From Tubiluchus corallicola (lineage: Eukaryota > Priapulida > Priapulimorpha > Priapulimorphida > Tubiluchidae): a stretch of DNA of 64,000 nucleotides. This document shows, piece by piece, positions 62,496-64,000 of the stretch (the first letter of the stretch is position 1; every line of letters begins with the position of its first letter). Where the stretch lies: the NCBI GenBank assembly GCA_030141605.1, contig JAQGDQ010000113.1, positions 391,501 to 455,500 of the forward strand, given 5' to 3'. The position numbers and the translations under genes were made by a program. The notes beneath the pieces are model-generated. The model saw nothing but the letters and a program-made list of their open reading frames with translations, was not told the DNA's origin and did no database searches.

Positions 62496-64000
62496 GATTA
62501 GTGCTCACTCTATACCCTCAGGTAAAATTCAAAGATGACCGTCGATAAGATCCAATGAGCTCCTTCCTAGTTTTTCTGCATGATATATCACAGCGTGTAA
62601 TGGAACACACATACAATAGCTTTTAAAGATTAATAAAGCAAGTTAAATCGTCTCTTCACCTCTCAACACCTGCAAACTCGTCATTTCCTTCTTTCAAATC
62701 AGACAATACAAGAACTTTCGCAAATTCCTCTGTATTTTCAGTACGATTCTGTCACGCGTTTAAACAGTCCCGCACGTAAAAAGTCAAGCTATAAATTCTA
62801 TTGTTGTCGAAAAGCTCTTGGCTAAATATCTTAAACAAAACGTACGACTTGACTCGCTTCACAATAGACCGGACAGTTTAGACGAGGGATTAAAAAAAAT
62901 CTGTAGATTCCTGCATCCTGCATCCTGATTAGGCTTTTCCTGGCTCACTTGTGTGCAAATTCTTATCCAGCACAAATTTTATGCAAACACAACGAAGAGC
63001 ACATGCCTTGTCATCAAACTAAATTAACAAAAATAGTGCCCTAAAAATGTCCAAGTTAAAGTGGATTGGCTTTGCGTTTTGCCAGGTCCGTCATTTCAGA
63101 ACTGTTTTGTTATTTATTCATGTTTGACAGCTCAGTTTGCATTCCGTGTACAACAAAGCTTATAAATAAATCACCTGCTTTTATTTGCACAAATAAAAAA
63201 TACAGCAGCAAATTTTAGATCTGTTCTTTTATTAATTGTACAAGGTGTTTCAAAAGTTTTGTTAAATTTATATCTGAAACTTGGTAGTACCATGATAATT
63301 CAGCAAACAAGACTTGGTATATTTTCATTTATTTTTATTATTTAAAGTTTATTTCAGCACACAAAAATGTTACATAAATGTTAAACTTTACGCTAAAAAA
63401 CTAAAAAACATTGTTATAGCATGCACTATTAAAAGAGCTAGAGATACATACAAAAAGTATAATAAAAAATTATATATAAAATTACGAAGTTAAAAACCAC
63501 CGGTTAATATATCAGTAAATCAGACCATTTCCTAGATATTCTACTATAAAATCGTGGGTCAGTTTGATGGCATATATGACTTACAATAGCATTATAGAAA
63601 TAGCCTCAAAAAGGTACAGAAATAATTGAAGTGTGACTTGAAGTTTGCGTGCCACATTTGTTTACAGGTAATGTGTCCGAGGCCAAGAAAACGTTCGCAC
63701 TATCCTGTTGGTTCAGCAGACACCGCTAGGGTTACTGAATCCTGCTGTGTTCCACAAACACACAAAATAGCGCCTGGTCAGAGAGCCTGACAAGTGTGGA
63801 GTGAATGATAACACGAGCAAGCCTATGCCTAATGTCCCTGAATTAAAGAGATTATTAACATATCTTTGCTATATTATTGCCAAATTGCCCGCCATTTTCA
63901 CGTCATCTTAACAGTTCAGTAGCTTACCGCCAAAGATAGGACATCAGATCACACTCAAAATATAACTGCTTGAGGGTGAATGGCGTGGTTGGTGGTCTGA
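62496..64000. other. Upstream region of the 770-codon gene, no other gene seen
   Basis: This is the 5' flank and untranslated part of the minus-strand gene that starts at 62495. No TATA box in a clear position, GC island or further exon was recognised. The rest is AT-rich without repeats. Confidence 0.45.

Noticed and set aside
1-64000. CRISPR arrays, bacterial operons or prophage
   Set aside because: The window is eukaryotic; tandem repeats here are simple repeats without spacer structure.

Overview
The window looks like invertebrate animal nuclear DNA. It is AT-rich, has very low gene density, and carries consensus eukaryotic splice sites, long purine and pyrimidine microsatellites, degraded CR1/L2-like non-LTR retrotransposon 3' ends, a tRNA-derived SINE and a 5S-rRNA-like element. 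There are no operons, ribosome-binding sites or bacterial-type gene packing. The phylum cannot be fixed from sequence alone; the repeat mix would fit a marine invertebrate such as a lophotrochozoan, but that is a guess.

Genes. All supported or plausible protein genes are on the minus strand. The strongest is a 2.3 kb coding exon at 60187-62495. It starts with a hydrophobic signal-anchor followed by about 745 Ser/Arg/Lys-rich residues, and ends at a perfect GTAAGT donor. The next is a 575 bp exon at 24390-24964 for a basic, Arg/Ser/His-rich protein; it also ends at a donor (GTAAGA). Between them, three separate open segments at 55243-55292, 49637-49786 and 39127-39391 have compatible intron phases (2 and 2), start at an in-frame-protected ATG and end at a stop. 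They can be read as one 154-residue gene spread over 16 kb. This model is inferred.

Repeats by region. 3.57-4.15 kb: a LINE C-terminal fragment with stem-loop and (CTAT)n tail. 10.44-10.74 kb: a 271 bp foldback insertion with a 14 bp target-site duplication and a hammerhead/Penelope-like core. 12.7-12.95 kb: a 5S-like sequence. 17-23 kb: tRNA-like remnants. 50.5-51.1 kb: a second LINE 3' end, frameshifted. 52.3-53.4 kb: a third LINE fragment next to a tRNA-derived SINE. Simple repeats are spread throughout, mainly 23.3, 27.6, 28.7, 31.6-32.0, 37.2-37.8, 39.4-39.8, 41.0, 42.5, 47.8-48.2 and 48.5-48.9 kb.

Regulation. Clusters of transcription-factor-like motifs stand out at 32.9 kb (SOX, POU octamer, homeodomain, K50 homeodomain), 57.0-57.2 kb (HOX/PBX/MEIS-like), 26.5 kb (three GATA motifs in a tandem repeat), 25.3 kb (ETS-like, upstream of the 24.9 kb gene) and 51.2 kb (YY1-like ATGGCGG just before a donor). 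These are motif matches only. Most of the rest is intergenic or intronic sequence in which I see no gene.
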